Positions 55,739-64,000 of a DNA stretch of 64,000 nt are shown one piece after another. Position 1 is the stretch's first letter; each line of letters starts with the position of its first letter. The position numbers were made by a program, and so were the translations under genes. A model generated the notes under the pieces. The model searched no databases, had not been told where the DNA came from, and saw nothing but the letters and a program-made list of their open reading frames with translations. Source of the stretch: Bacillota bacterium (GTDB taxonomy: Bacteria; Planctomycetota; UBA8108; UBA1146); assembly GCA_003973385.1 (NCBI GenBank), contig QNYK01000063.1, positions 52,100 to 116,099 of the forward strand. The letters are read 5' to 3'.

Positions 55739-56701
55739 GTGACGCATGTCCCGTATCTATCGATGGTCGTGCCGTGCAGGGACGAAAAGGATGGGATTGA
55801 AAACCTCATCGTCCGTCTGGTGCCGGCCCTCGAGGCATCGGGCGTGGATTCTTTCGAGATCATCTTCGTCGATGACGGCTCCAGAGATGGCACTCCAGAT
55901 GTTCTGGAATCTGTTTGTGAGGCCGACGAGCGCTGCCGGCTGATTCGGCTCAGGCGCCCTTTCGGCAAGGGAGATGCTCTGAGTGCCGGATTTGATGTGG
56001 CTCGGGGCTCGGTGATCGCAACCATCGATGCGGATATGCAGGAATCACCTGAAGAACTGGATCGGTTACTGGGCGCGATGGAAGATGGATCGGATCTGGT
56101 CATCGGCTGGCGCCACAATCGCCTCGATGGCCCCGGAAAGCGTATCTCCTCACTGCTGTTCAATGGGGCTGTGCGGGTGGCGGGGGGACCGCCGATCCAC
56201 GATGGCAACTGTGGATTCAAGTTGATCCGCAGCGACCTGGCTCGGGAGTTGCCACTATCCGGCGGCAGGTATCGCTTCATGCATCTGGTCGCGGCTCACT
56301 GGGGCTACCGTGTCGCTGAGGTGCAGGTATCCCACCGGAAGCGCCAGACAGGACGTTCCCACTTCGGCCCGATGCGCGCATTCCCAGCGATGCTCGACCT
56401 GATGGCAATTCTGGCGCTGCTCAAGAGCCAGGGGAGACCGGGAGTTCCTTTCTTCCGTTGGAGCGTATATCTCGCTCTTCCTGGGATGGCGATCCTCACC
56501 TACATCACCGTTCTGCGCATCTCCGATGGCACCATCCATCACAGATATCCGCTGCTGGCTCTCGGCATCCTGCTGACCCTGGCTGGCTTGCAGTTACTGC
56601 TGACAGGTGTACTGACGGAATGGCTCGGAGCCAGGGAACGGGGTCGGCCATCCTACCGAATCGACAAGAACAAAGCACTGGAACGGCAGAGGCAGCGGTG
56701 A
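55739..56701 (+). CDS. Family 2 glycosyltransferase, dolichyl-phosphate-mannose-synthase-like
   Basis: 320 residues. GT-A fold motifs: SMVVPCRDEKDGIENL, EIIFVDDGSRDGT, the DAD-type metal site ATIDADMQESPEEL, GWRHNRLDGPGKRISS and DGNCGFKLIRSD. Two C-terminal hydrophobic helices (about 240-260 and 270-295) tether it to the membrane, as in DPMS/ArnC-type enzymes that charge a polyprenyl phosphate. Start GTG with GGAGG eight nt upstream. It could feed the TMTC-like enzyme three genes downstream. Confidence 0.88.
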   Translation: MTHVPYLSMVVPCRDEKDGIENLIVRLVPALEASGVDSFEIIFVDDGSRDGTPDVLESVCEADERCRLIRLRRPFGKGDALSAGFDVARGSVIATIDADMQESPEELDRLLGAMEDGSDLVIGWRHNRLDGPGKRISSLLFNGAVRVAGGPPIHDGNCGFKLIRSDLARELPLSGGRYRFMHLVAAHWGYRVAEVQVSHRKRQTGRSHFGPMRAFPAMLDLMAILALLKSQGRPGVPFFRWSVYLALPGMAILTYITVLRISDGTIHHRYPLLALGILLTLAGLQLLLTGVLTEWLGARERGRPSYRIDKNKALERQRQR

Positions 56702-57837
56702 GCAAGCGGCCCATGCTCAGGGTTCTCACTGCTTCCTGGCCGGGTCAGCGAGAACCGTGGAGAGCCCGATTCATCCGAGACCTTCATCTGGAACTGGCGC
56801 AGCACTTTGACACGGAGGTGATCGCGCCCCGGATTCATGCAGAGGACCTGACCGTGGAACAGGATGGTCCGATCCATGTCCGGCGCTTCTCCTATCGTTC
56901 AGGCGGACGATCACCGAGACAGGGTGGCGCAGGTCCCATCGCAGCCCTCAGCTGGTGGCGGGCGATGCGGCGCGAGGTGCGAAGCTGGAAACCAGTGGAT
57001 ACTCCTGCCGTCATCCTGACACACTGGGCAGTTCCTGCGGCACCTGTCGCCAGGCACAGCGCAAGTCGGCTCGACTGCCCTTACATCGTCTGGTGCCACG
57101 GGTCGGACGTGAATCTCCATGGTCGAACCAGGCTCGGGGCATATCTGCTGCGAAAAGGGCTGTCAGAGGCGGATAGAGTGCTGGCTTCCAGTGAACCGAT
57201 GGCTCGGGAACTTCGAGATCGTCATCACATCGAACGAGTGGTTGTACTGCCGGTGGGAATCGACCCGGCATTCATCGAGACTCCGCCTGTCGAATCACCG
57301 GCACTTCCCCTGAAACTTCTCTATGTGGGCGAGAGGATCGAATCGAAGGGCTATCTCAGGGTGCTCCACGCTGTTGAGGACGCTCGCCTCCAGGGGGCAT
57401 CGCTGAGCCTTGAGGTGATTGGTGAGGGGCCTCTCTCGACCATCGATTCCCATCATGAGGTGGTATTGCGGGGTGCTCTCACCGCTGCAGGGGTGCTGGA
57501 GGCGATGGACCGAAGTCACCTGCTGTTGCTTCCTAGTGTCGCAGAGGGAACACCCCTCGTGGTCCAGGAATCGATGGCTCGAGGCTTGCCGGTTGCAGCC
57601 ACTGCGGTCGGGGGGGTGCCTGATCTGTTTGGCGAAGGGGGTGGGTGGTTCCCCATCGACGGAACAGACGATACAGAGGTTCGAGCAGCTCTGTCACGAT
57701 TGATCCTGGAACTGTCTCTCGATACCCGTGCTCTGGTGCAGGCGCGGCTGGACCTCGGGGAGCAGGATACCGCTCGCTTTTCCAGGCGCATCTGTGGTGA
57801 AAATCTGCGCAAGATCATCACGGAGGTGTTGCGGTGA
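56698..57837 (+). CDS. Family 4 glycosyltransferase
   Basis: 379 residues with GT-B layout: an N-terminal domain (LRVLTASWPGQREPWRARFI, IVWCHGSDVNLHG) and a C-terminal nucleotide-sugar domain (KLLYVGERIESKGYLRVL, LLLPSVAEGTPLVVQESMARGLPVAATAVGGVPDLF). The EX7E-type motif is present around EGTPLVVQE. It uses a nucleotide sugar to extend a glycan. GTG start overlaps the GT2 stop by 4 bp, and its stop overlaps the next start. Confidence 0.9.
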   Translation: MSKRPMLRVLTASWPGQREPWRARFIRDLHLELAQHFDTEVIAPRIHAEDLTVEQDGPIHVRRFSYRSGGRSPRQGGAGPIAALSWWRAMRREVRSWKPVDTPAVILTHWAVPAAPVARHSASRLDCPYIVWCHGSDVNLHGRTRLGAYLLRKGLSEADRVLASSEPMARELRDRHHIERVVVLPVGIDPAFIETPPVESPALPLKLLYVGERIESKGYLRVLHAVEDARLQGASLSLEVIGEGPLSTIDSHHEVVLRGALTAAGVLEAMDRSHLLLLPSVAEGTPLVVQESMARGLPVAATAVGGVPDLFGEGGGWFPIDGTDDTEVRAALSRLILELSLDTRALVQARLDLGEQDTARFSRRICGENLRKIITEVLR

Positions 57838-60539
57838 GTGGGCGTTTTCGGCTCTTCGTGGTGCTCGCCTGCCTGCTCGGATCGGTGCTGCTGTATCAAC
57901 CTGTACTCGACGGAGATTGGGTATTCGACGATGTGCGTCTGGTCTCGACCAACGACTGGTTATGGAGATCCTTCGAGGGATTTCAGGAGGAACTGGATCA
58001 ATGGCGCATGGTGCTCCAGGAACCAGCATCCTCTGCTGATCAGGTACGAGTTGGCTTTCGTCCACTACGCTTCTTCTCGTATCGAATCGATGCCCTGTTG
58101 ACGATGGCGATGGGGGTCGATGGGCCTGCCGTCGAAGGGGCGACGAGGCTGTTTCACCTCCATAACATGCTCCTTCATGGACTCTGTGCAGCACTGGTTT
58201 TGTTGCTGGTTTTCAGGATCTATCCCGCAGGGGGGCGTATCACCGCTGTTGTCTGTTCGCTGCTGTTTCTGGTTCATCCAGTCCAGAGTGAAGCCGTGGC
58301 GTGGATCTCAGGACGACGTGACGTGCTCTTTGCTTGTGCCTATCTCGGCGCGCTGCTGATCGCCGTTTCGGGTGGAAAACAGCCCGGATGGGGCAGAGGC
58401 ATGACCGTCGCACTACTGGCTGCCACGGCGATGGCAGCCAAGGAGATGGCTGCCACGTTACCGGTGGCGCTGATCGCGGCGGCTGCTCTGGCCTGGGATG
58501 GCCCCACTGACCGCGCCCAATGGCGCCGTTGGAGTCGCGTACTGCTGCCCACTGCTGTGGTCATCCTGCTACTCTCCTATCGCGTGCTGGCGCTCCAGCA
58601 TCCGGGTGCAGGAACTTCGTACTGGGGTGGATCTGCTGACCTGACCTTCTGGACGATGGGCAGGGCGCTACTCCAGTACCTGGGTTTGTTCCTGTGGCCT
58701 GTCGGCTTGTCGGTCGATCATTCCCATGCTGCTTTCGTGCCATCGACGAGCATGGTGGCTCCCTGGACCTCGCTGGCGAGCTGGTTGGTGATCGCCTCGG
58801 TGGCGGCTGTTTCTGTGAGACGTGCACTCCAGGGCCAGTGGATGATGGCTCTCGTGGTGGGCCTGTTCATCGTGTTGTTGTCGCCGGTGTTGCAGATCTT
58901 TCCTCACCCTGAACGATTTGCCGAGCGATTCATGTACTTGCCACTGGTGGTGCTGTTGATCCCGGTTGCTGCAGCATTGAACTCGTTCGAGCAACGCTCA
59001 CCCGGATCGAGACTACCTGTGTTGCTGGTGCTGGTGATGTTGCTGACGTTGCTGACGAGAAATCGGCTTGAGGACTGGCACGGTCCCTACGAGCTCTGGA
59101 GTAGCGCTGTCGCCTCCCAGCCTCGCTGTGCCAGGGCCTGGTTCGGCCACGCAGAGGCTGCGAGGAATCGGCAATGGGACACCGAGGCGGTCGCGGATCT
59201 GGCCAGGACCATCGAGATCCTCGAAGTAGTGCAACGAGATCGACTGCAACAGGGCATTTACCTGCAGGCGTTGCAGATCCGCTCCGGCTTGCTGGCCCGG
59301 TTTGGAGGCGAAGCAAACCTCGAACTGGCCAGGGATCACCTGACCACGCTGCTATCGCTGCAGGATACCGATGGCAGCGATATCGCCCTGCAAGAGACTC
59401 CCTGGCGCGAGTCTCTCAAGGTGAGAGAACGGCTCGGCGATTTCGAAGGAGCCCGGGTGGCCGCCCTGACTCTGGTCGACCTTGTCGATTCACGACCCGC
59501 GGTCAGGCTCGAGGCGATGTTGTACCTGGCAGCGACGACCGAGCCACCCGAGCAGCAACAGCGTCTCGAACAGGCACAGCGTCTGGCCGAGGCGATCGGA
59601 CCTCGGGCTCTCGCTACGGTCGCGTATCAGAGTGGCATGATCGCTCTGGATCAGAAGCGGTTCGAGCAAGCTCTCGGCGATTTTGATCGATCGCTGGTTC
59701 ACCTCGATGAAGAGGGACGAAGGGGTACGGCACGCTATCGTCGTGCCGAATGCATGCTCGGTCTGGGCAGGACAACCGATGCCAGAGAGGCGTTGGAGCA
59801 GTTGCTGGAGGACGATCCCTCTCACCTGGCCTCGCATCTGTCGCTGGGCGAGTTGCTGCTCGCTTCCGATCAGATCGATGCTGCGCTCGAGCACTTCCAG
59901 CGGGTGCTGATGGTGGTCCCGGATAATCCACAGGCACTTCAGGGGATCCAGCATGCTGCGATACTCAAGCAGTTGAAAGAGGGCCCTGCGGTGGCTCAGG
60001 TCGATCCGACCCGGATCACGGCACTGACGATGCTGGCAGACAAGATGCTGAGCAAGGGCGATCCTGACAAGGCACGTGTGGCGCTGGTGGAGGCGATGAA
60101 ACACGCCGAAGGTCCAGATGAGAAGGTGCGCAGAGTGGAACTGATCCTGAGAATCTCACGGTTGGATGCTGAGCAGGGGCAGTGGCCCCTCGCCTTCGAG
60201 GGGTACCAGCGTTTGATCGAGATGATGGAGGTGTCCGAGCGCGGCCAGTTCATCCTCGAAGCCGCCGAGGTGCTGCGACGGATAGAGGGAACCGAGGCGG
60301 CGCTGGAGATGCTCACCCAGCAGCAGTCAGAAGGCGTCCTGGAATCGAGGTTGTACCGCCAGATGGGTGCCATGGCTCATCAACTGGGAATGAACTCGGT
60401 AGCTGCGAAGTGGTACCGCAGACACCTGGCTGAGTTTGAAGATGAAGATCCCGCCATGCGCGCCCGGATCGAGGCTGCGCTCGAGGAAGTGTTGCAGGAC
60501 GACTCACGAGCATCGGATGGGCAAGGAGAGTCGGGGTGA
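57834..60539 (+). CDS. TMTC-like membrane glycosyltransferase with C-terminal TPRs
   Basis: 901 residues. The N-terminal half has about 9-10 membrane helices and the loop signatures of the TMTC/GT-C family: WVFDDVRLVS (acidic first-loop motif), GFRPLRFFSYRIDALL, HPVQSEAVAWISGRRDVLFA and FAERFMYLPLVVLL. From about residue 400 the protein is TPR-like (KRFEQALGDFDRSLVHLDEEG, QIDAALEHFQRVLMVVPDNP). In animals TMTCs are O-mannosyltransferases; in bacteria the role is not settled. A periplasmic protein or lipid glycosyltransferase using a polyprenyl-sugar is plausible given the upstream GT2. GTG start overlaps the GT4 stop. Confidence 0.85.
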   Translation: MSGRFRLFVVLACLLGSVLLYQPVLDGDWVFDDVRLVSTNDWLWRSFEGFQEELDQWRMVLQEPASSADQVRVGFRPLRFFSYRIDALLTMAMGVDGPAVEGATRLFHLHNMLLHGLCAALVLLLVFRIYPAGGRITAVVCSLLFLVHPVQSEAVAWISGRRDVLFACAYLGALLIAVSGGKQPGWGRGMTVALLAATAMAAKEMAATLPVALIAAAALAWDGPTDRAQWRRWSRVLLPTAVVILLLSYRVLALQHPGAGTSYWGGSADLTFWTMGRALLQYLGLFLWPVGLSVDHSHAAFVPSTSMVAPWTSLASWLVIASVAAVSVRRALQGQWMMALVVGLFIVLLSPVLQIFPHPERFAERFMYLPLVVLLIPVAAALNSFEQRSPGSRLPVLLVLVMLLTLLTRNRLEDWHGPYELWSSAVASQPRCARAWFGHAEAARNRQWDTEAVADLARTIEILEVVQRDRLQQGIYLQALQIRSGLLARFGGEANLELARDHLTTLLSLQDTDGSDIALQETPWRESLKVRERLGDFEGARVAALTLVDLVDSRPAVRLEAMLYLAATTEPPEQQQRLEQAQRLAEAIGPRALATVAYQSGMIALDQKRFEQALGDFDRSLVHLDEEGRRGTARYRRAECMLGLGRTTDAREALEQLLEDDPSHLASHLSLGELLLASDQIDAALEHFQRVLMVVPDNPQALQGIQHAAILKQLKEGPAVAQVDPTRITALTMLADKMLSKGDPDKARVALVEAMKHAEGPDEKVRRVELILRISRLDAEQGQWPLAFEGYQRLIEMMEVSERGQFILEAAEVLRRIEGTEAALEMLTQQQSEGVLESRLYRQMGAMAHQLGMNSVAAKWYRRHLAEFEDEDPAMRARIEAALEEVLQDDSRASDGQGESG

Positions 60540-62827
60540 GCGCAACCCGCACACTGGCTCTCGTCGGCGCATCGACGATGATCCTCGAGATACTGCTCGC
60601 GAGACAACTGGGCACCATCCTGGGAAGCGCGCTCGATGGAGTGGCGCTGGCAGTGCTGGTCGCGTTGGCAGGATTCGCCATCGGTCAGATCATTTCTGGC
60701 ACGACTCGCGAGCGCAGATCGCTGCCTTCCAGCTGGTGTCGTATCGCGCTCATCGGCTGCATTCCTGCGGTCATCTGGGTCGAATTCCTGCTTCCGGAGA
60801 TCGTCGAGGGGTTCTCGCTCGTGGCCACCGTCTCGGGAAAGATCATCGTATCGCTACCGCTATTGTGCTGTTCGATTCCGCTTGGAGTGGCGGTGACGAG
60901 TGCTTTTCGCGCACGGTCCTCCGAGGTCATCCGCCGATCTTCCAGGGGAATTGCTGCCATCGATCTTGGAAGTGCATTTGGAGCCATCGTGACACCACTG
61001 CTGCTGCTTCCGATGTCGGGAGAAGCAGGCACCATCTGTTTTGGCCTGTTGCTGCTGGGATTGGCATCGATGCCACCTGCGGATTCTGAAGTCACCGAAT
61101 CCGAGGTGGTGCGCAGCGATCGAAGTGTCAGCAAGCGTGCCACTGTTACGGCATTCCTGGTCGGCTGTATCGCCTTCTCTCTCCAACTGGGCTGGGTCCG
61201 TGTCCTGGGCGAGGTACTCGGATCGAGTCTGCTGGTGTTTGGCATCGCCACCGGTGTGTCTCTGCTGGGGGCTTCTGCTGGTGCGATGTTGATGCCGGAG
61301 TTGAGGCAACGGCTGGGAGCCTCCCGTTACCGCCGATTTGCCTGGTCATCCTGGCTCATCTCTCAGGGCACTTCATTGCTGTTGATCTGCTTCAGCCCGT
61401 ATTTTTACCTGGGCATGGTCTCATGGCTGGGCGAGAGCCCCGGGGCTTCCGTGGCGGTGAGCAAATCGTTGATGTTGCTCGGGATCCTCGGCGTCCCTGG
61501 TTTCTGTGCAGGATTGATCGTTCCCGCACTGCTCGTCGACCATGGCGAGGTGGGAAGGCTCGACCGAGGTGCGGGAATCCTGCAGGGAGCGCATCTGGTC
61601 GGGGCGATGGTGGGCGCAACCTTGGCCGCATTCTGGATCATTCCGCAGTATGGATCGCTGACCCTCTTCATCCTGTGTGGCGTCGGAACCGTGATCTCGG
61701 GCGCGCCATCGCTACTGCAGGGGAGCCGAGGGGGGGCTGCATCATCCTTTCTGTGCGGTGCGCTGTTGCTGTCGGCCGCGTTTCAATTCTGGGATCAGGC
61801 ATTGCTGGGAGCTGGGGTATTCCAGTGGTCTCGGTCGGAGATCGTGGCCGGCACGGCGCTGGCGAACTGGCGTCAGAGGGAAATCCTCACCACGGTGGAA
61901 GGACGTCTTGGAACCGTTCAGATTGAACGCGATCACCATCAAAATACCAGCTATCTGCGTGTCGGTGGTCGCATCGAGGGCAGCGTTGCCATCGATCCTT
62001 CCGCCGCTTCGATGGCCGATTTACCGACCGAAGTGATGCTGGGACTGCTCCCTTCCTGGGTCGGGCCCGGACAGGGAAGCCTCTTCATCATCGGTCTCGG
62101 TGGTGGCACAACGGTGGCCACGGCAGTTGATACCTGGTCGGGGGAGATCGTCGTGTCGGAGATCGAACCGGCGGTCAAGGATGTATTGTTATCGCCTGCC
62201 GGGCGCGAGGCGTTTCCCATCGAACACGGCGCGCTTCTGGGCAGGGAAGCTCCCAGCATCGTGATCCAGGACGCCAGGGCGATGCTGGCGCGGGATTCTC
62301 GTCTCTGGGATGGCATCGTCATTCAACCGTCGGAACCGTGGTTACCCTGGTCTGCGCCGCTATTTGCGCCCGATTTTCACCGATTGCTCAAGCGCCGCCT
62401 TGCGCAGGACGGGGTCGTCGTGCAGTGGCTGCAGTTGTATCGGATCGGGATCGCCGAATTCGCCGGAATTCTCGCCTCCTTTCGCGAGGCCCTCGGACCC
62501 GTGCAGGTGTGGCACCCTCCCGGAACCGGTGAAGTGATCCTGGTGGCAGGTGAGCCCCGGGTCGAGGGGCAGGACCCCTCCGGGTCTCTCGCCCGCGCCT
62601 GGCACAGAATCGGCGATTCGGCGCTGCTGCCGACTCGACCCTGGCTCGACGATGTGGCGGTCGCAAGGTGGCTGGCCCAGGCGGGTGGAGGGGATCTGAA
62701 ACGCCTCCAGGAGCGTCTGGAACACCGCTTACCGTTGCTGGGCGAGTCCGGTGTGGATCATTCCAGGAATCTGCTTCTGTCCCTCGAGGCGGCGCGCCAG
62801 AGTGCTGAAGAATTGCCCTCAAAATGA
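60536..62827 (+). CDS. Spermidine-synthase-like Rossmann domain fused to membrane helices
   Basis: 763 residues. The first two thirds have about 14 hydrophobic helices. The C-terminal third is methyltransferase/spermidine-synthase-like: LFIIGLGGGTTVA (nucleotide loop), VVSEIEPAV (acidic strand 2 end), VIQDARAML, and VIQPSEPWLPWSAPLF where SpeE has its catalytic DxxDP. The replacement of the catalytic Asp pair makes true aminopropyl transfer doubtful. Such membrane SpeE fusions are frequent in Planctomycetes and Deltaproteobacteria and have no settled substrate. GTG start overlaps the TMTC stop. Confidence 0.82.
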   Translation: MSATRTLALVGASTMILEILLARQLGTILGSALDGVALAVLVALAGFAIGQIISGTTRERRSLPSSWCRIALIGCIPAVIWVEFLLPEIVEGFSLVATVSGKIIVSLPLLCCSIPLGVAVTSAFRARSSEVIRRSSRGIAAIDLGSAFGAIVTPLLLLPMSGEAGTICFGLLLLGLASMPPADSEVTESEVVRSDRSVSKRATVTAFLVGCIAFSLQLGWVRVLGEVLGSSLLVFGIATGVSLLGASAGAMLMPELRQRLGASRYRRFAWSSWLISQGTSLLLICFSPYFYLGMVSWLGESPGASVAVSKSLMLLGILGVPGFCAGLIVPALLVDHGEVGRLDRGAGILQGAHLVGAMVGATLAAFWIIPQYGSLTLFILCGVGTVISGAPSLLQGSRGGAASSFLCGALLLSAAFQFWDQALLGAGVFQWSRSEIVAGTALANWRQREILTTVEGRLGTVQIERDHHQNTSYLRVGGRIEGSVAIDPSAASMADLPTEVMLGLLPSWVGPGQGSLFIIGLGGGTTVATAVDTWSGEIVVSEIEPAVKDVLLSPAGREAFPIEHGALLGREAPSIVIQDARAMLARDSRLWDGIVIQPSEPWLPWSAPLFAPDFHRLLKRRLAQDGVVVQWLQLYRIGIAEFAGILASFREALGPVQVWHPPGTGEVILVAGEPRVEGQDPSGSLARAWHRIGDSALLPTRPWLDDVAVARWLAQAGGGDLKRLQERLEHRLPLLGESGVDHSRNLLLSLEAARQSAEELPSK

Positions 62828-62858
62828 CGGAAATCCTCGTCTGATCAGTGGATGGCCG

Positions 62859-62887
62859 TTGACAGCAAAACCTGCTCGAAATAGGAT
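62859..62887 (+). promoter_or_regulatory. rplM-rpsI promoter
   Basis: Perfect TTGACA (62859-62864), 17-bp spacer, TAGGAT (62882-62887). Transcription should start near 62894, leaving a leader of about 150 nt before rplM. A CAGCAGC-ATCG-GCTGCTG hairpin (62914-62931) follows soon after. Confidence 0.65.
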
Positions 62888-62987
62888 TCGGGCTTCCGTT
62901 TTACCCTGAGAGACAGCAGCATCGGCTGCTGGCGCCCCGAGCCGGGCGACTCCGGGTGTCGTGCAGAGACCAGTGAGTAGGCAGCGA

Positions 62988-63021
62988 GTTGCCCACGGGG
63001 AGACCCGTGCAAAACGGCAAC
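62988..63021 (+). promoter_or_regulatory. Structured rplM leader, candidate L13 autoregulatory site
   Basis: Two stacked 6-bp stems: outer GTTGCC (62988-62993) with GGCAAC (63016-63021), inner CACGGG with CCCGTG closed by a GAGA (GNRA) tetraloop. A 6-nt bulge CAAAAC sits only on the 3' side. The element ends 23 nt before the rplM ATG. In E. coli and Bacillus L13 represses its own operon through the leader; that this element is such a site is inference. Confidence 0.5.
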
Positions 63022-63044
63022 TTGGCGGCCACAGGGTGGAGAAG

Positions 63045-63524
63045 ATGCAGTATTACAGTCCGCAGAAGACATTCATTCAGCGCAAGGAGGATGTGGTGCG
63101 TCAGTGGTACCACGTCGACGCCTCCGAGGAGATCCTGGGTCACATGGCAGTGAAGATCGCCCGCATCTTGATGGGCAAGAACAAGCCCACCTACACCCCT
63201 CATGTCGATGGCGGAGACTTCGTCGTGGTCACCAACGCCCGCGAGATCCAGGTTACGGGACAGAAGCGTGAGAAAAAAGTGTACCGCTACCACACGGGGT
63301 ACATGGGTGGGCTGAAGTCAAACACGCTGGAGTGGATGCTCGAAAAGAAACCGGAAGAGGTGATTCGCCTCGCGGTTCGACGGATGCTGCCCAAGTCTCG
63401 TCTCGGTCGCAAGATGCTCTCAAAACTCAAGGTGTTTGCGGGTCCCGAACATACGTTGCAGGCACAGCAAGCTCACTTCGAAAAGATCCAGTTCACTGCG
63501 AGTAAACTGGCCGCAAAAAAGTGA
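63045..63524 (+). CDS. rplM: 50S ribosomal protein L13
   Basis: 159 residues, slightly longer than the usual 140-150. Motifs: WYHVDASEEILGHMAVKIARILMGK, the Lys/Arg-rich YRYHTGYMGGLKSNT, and LPKSRLGRKMLSKLKVFAGPEH. L13 is an early assembly protein of the large subunit. GGTGGAG lies just before the ATG at 63045. The frame is open further upstream, but that portion is the structured leader. Confidence 0.96.
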   Translation: MQYYSPQKTFIQRKEDVVRQWYHVDASEEILGHMAVKIARILMGKNKPTYTPHVDGGDFVVVTNAREIQVTGQKREKKVYRYHTGYMGGLKSNTLEWMLEKKPEEVIRLAVRRMLPKSRLGRKMLSKLKVFAGPEHTLQAQQAHFEKIQFTASKLAAKK

Positions 63525-63572
63525 TAGATTCGACGGTGGCCTCGGGGTTGCCGGATTAGCAGGAGGAACGAC

Positions 63573-63971
63573 TTGGCGAAGCCAAATGACTACGTCTGGG
63601 GAGTCGGTCGCAGAAAGACCGCCGTCGCGCGGGTTCGTATACGCGAGGGCAATGGCAAGATCACCATCAATGGTAAGGTGCACACGGAGTACTTCCGGCT
63701 CGCGCCTGACCAGTTGCGTCTTTCTGACCCATTGAGGGCGGTGCAGGCTGAGGGGTCATTTGATGTGTGGGCCAACATCAAAGGTGGAGGAACCACCGGA
63801 CAGGTGGGGGCAGTCGTGATGGGTCTTGCACGTGCGCTGGCACGTGTGAGCGAGGAAAATGAAGCTGCGTTGCGCAAGGGAACCTACCTGACCCGGGATT
63901 CCCGGATGGTGGAACGGAAAAAACCGGGCCGGAAGAAGGCGCGTAAGTCGTTCCAGTTCTCCAAGCGTTAG
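63573..63971 (+). CDS. rpsI: 30S ribosomal protein S9
   Basis: 132 residues. GVGRRKTAVARVRIREGNGKITINGK is the S9 hallmark, then DPLRAVQAEGSFDVWANIKGGGTTGQVGA and the basic tail ending KKARKSFQFSKR, which contacts tRNA at the P site. The start is TTG with AGGAGG six nt upstream. It follows rplM by 48 bp in the conserved L13-S9 order. Confidence 0.97.
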   Translation: MAKPNDYVWGVGRRKTAVARVRIREGNGKITINGKVHTEYFRLAPDQLRLSDPLRAVQAEGSFDVWANIKGGGTTGQVGAVVMGLARALARVSEENEAALRKGTYLTRDSRMVERKKPGRKKARKSFQFSKR

Positions 63972-64000
63972 ACCCCATCGCATCGGTTCAGCGACTGGAA

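Noticed and set aside
1..64000. CRISPR arrays, insertion sequences, prophage or tRNA genes
   Set aside because: No spaced direct repeats of CRISPR type, no transposase or integrase frames, and no tRNA T-loop/acceptor pattern outside coding sequence were seen by eye.

Overview
The window looks like chromosomal core sequence from a Gram-negative (diderm, LPS-containing) bacterium of moderately high GC, most likely a member of the Planctomycetota. Three features support this: a soluble Ser/Thr kinase with a TPR tail beside a divergent planctomycete-style ECF sigma factor, several large TPR and repeat envelope proteins, and many GTG/TTG starts preceded by clear Shine-Dalgarno (SD) sequences. The phylum call is inference; there is no rRNA gene here to test it. 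I saw no tRNA, rRNA, insertion sequence, prophage or CRISPR array.

Layout. Positions 1-6.2 kb hold metabolic genes: the 3' part of ahcY, aceE with a small Trm112-like zinc protein (minus strand), sfsA and an M42 aminopeptidase. At 6.2-9.5 kb are the kinase and the divergent ECF sigma factor. At 9.6-19.6 kb are an actinobacterial-style multifunctional 2-oxoglutarate enzyme (kgd), RNase D, a radical SAM protein with an unusual cysteine spacing, a DUF481-type outer-membrane protein, an LpxL-type acyltransferase, purC and purE. A minus-strand unit comEC-mtnA-DCC protein fills 19.6-23.9 kb. At 24-33.6 kb is a run of large exported or envelope proteins: a carboxypeptidase-regulatory-repeat protein, a TPR protein with a redox-dead thioredoxin-like end, a GATase-like protein and an LptA/LptD-like protein. 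At 33.7-38.8 kb are coaD, a RidA protein, a dipeptide ABC ATPase pair without permeases, mtaB and a family 4 uracil-DNA glycosylase.

The most interesting part is 38.8-54.9 kb. A 702-bp non-coding stretch with a near-consensus promoter and several strong RNA hairpins precedes a ten-gene collinear block: a PilM-PilN fusion, a PilO-like protein, a fibronectin-like membrane protein, a TPR-secretin, two TPR proteins, an ExbB/TolQ, two ExbD/TolR and a second TPR-secretin that is a lipoprotein. The block is closed by a strong intrinsic terminator at 54944-54989. It looks like a trans-envelope machine joining type IV pilus/type II secretion alignment proteins, two paralogous secretins and a proton-driven Exb motor. 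No assembly ATPase, prepilin or TonB is encoded in the window.

After the terminator, 55.0-62.8 kb is a tightly overlapping unit (HAD phosphatase, GT2, GT4, TMTC-like membrane glycosyltransferase with TPRs, spermidine-synthase-like membrane fusion) that probably makes or attaches surface glycan. The window ends with rplM-rpsI, which have a good promoter and a structured 5' leader that may be an autoregulatory L13 site.
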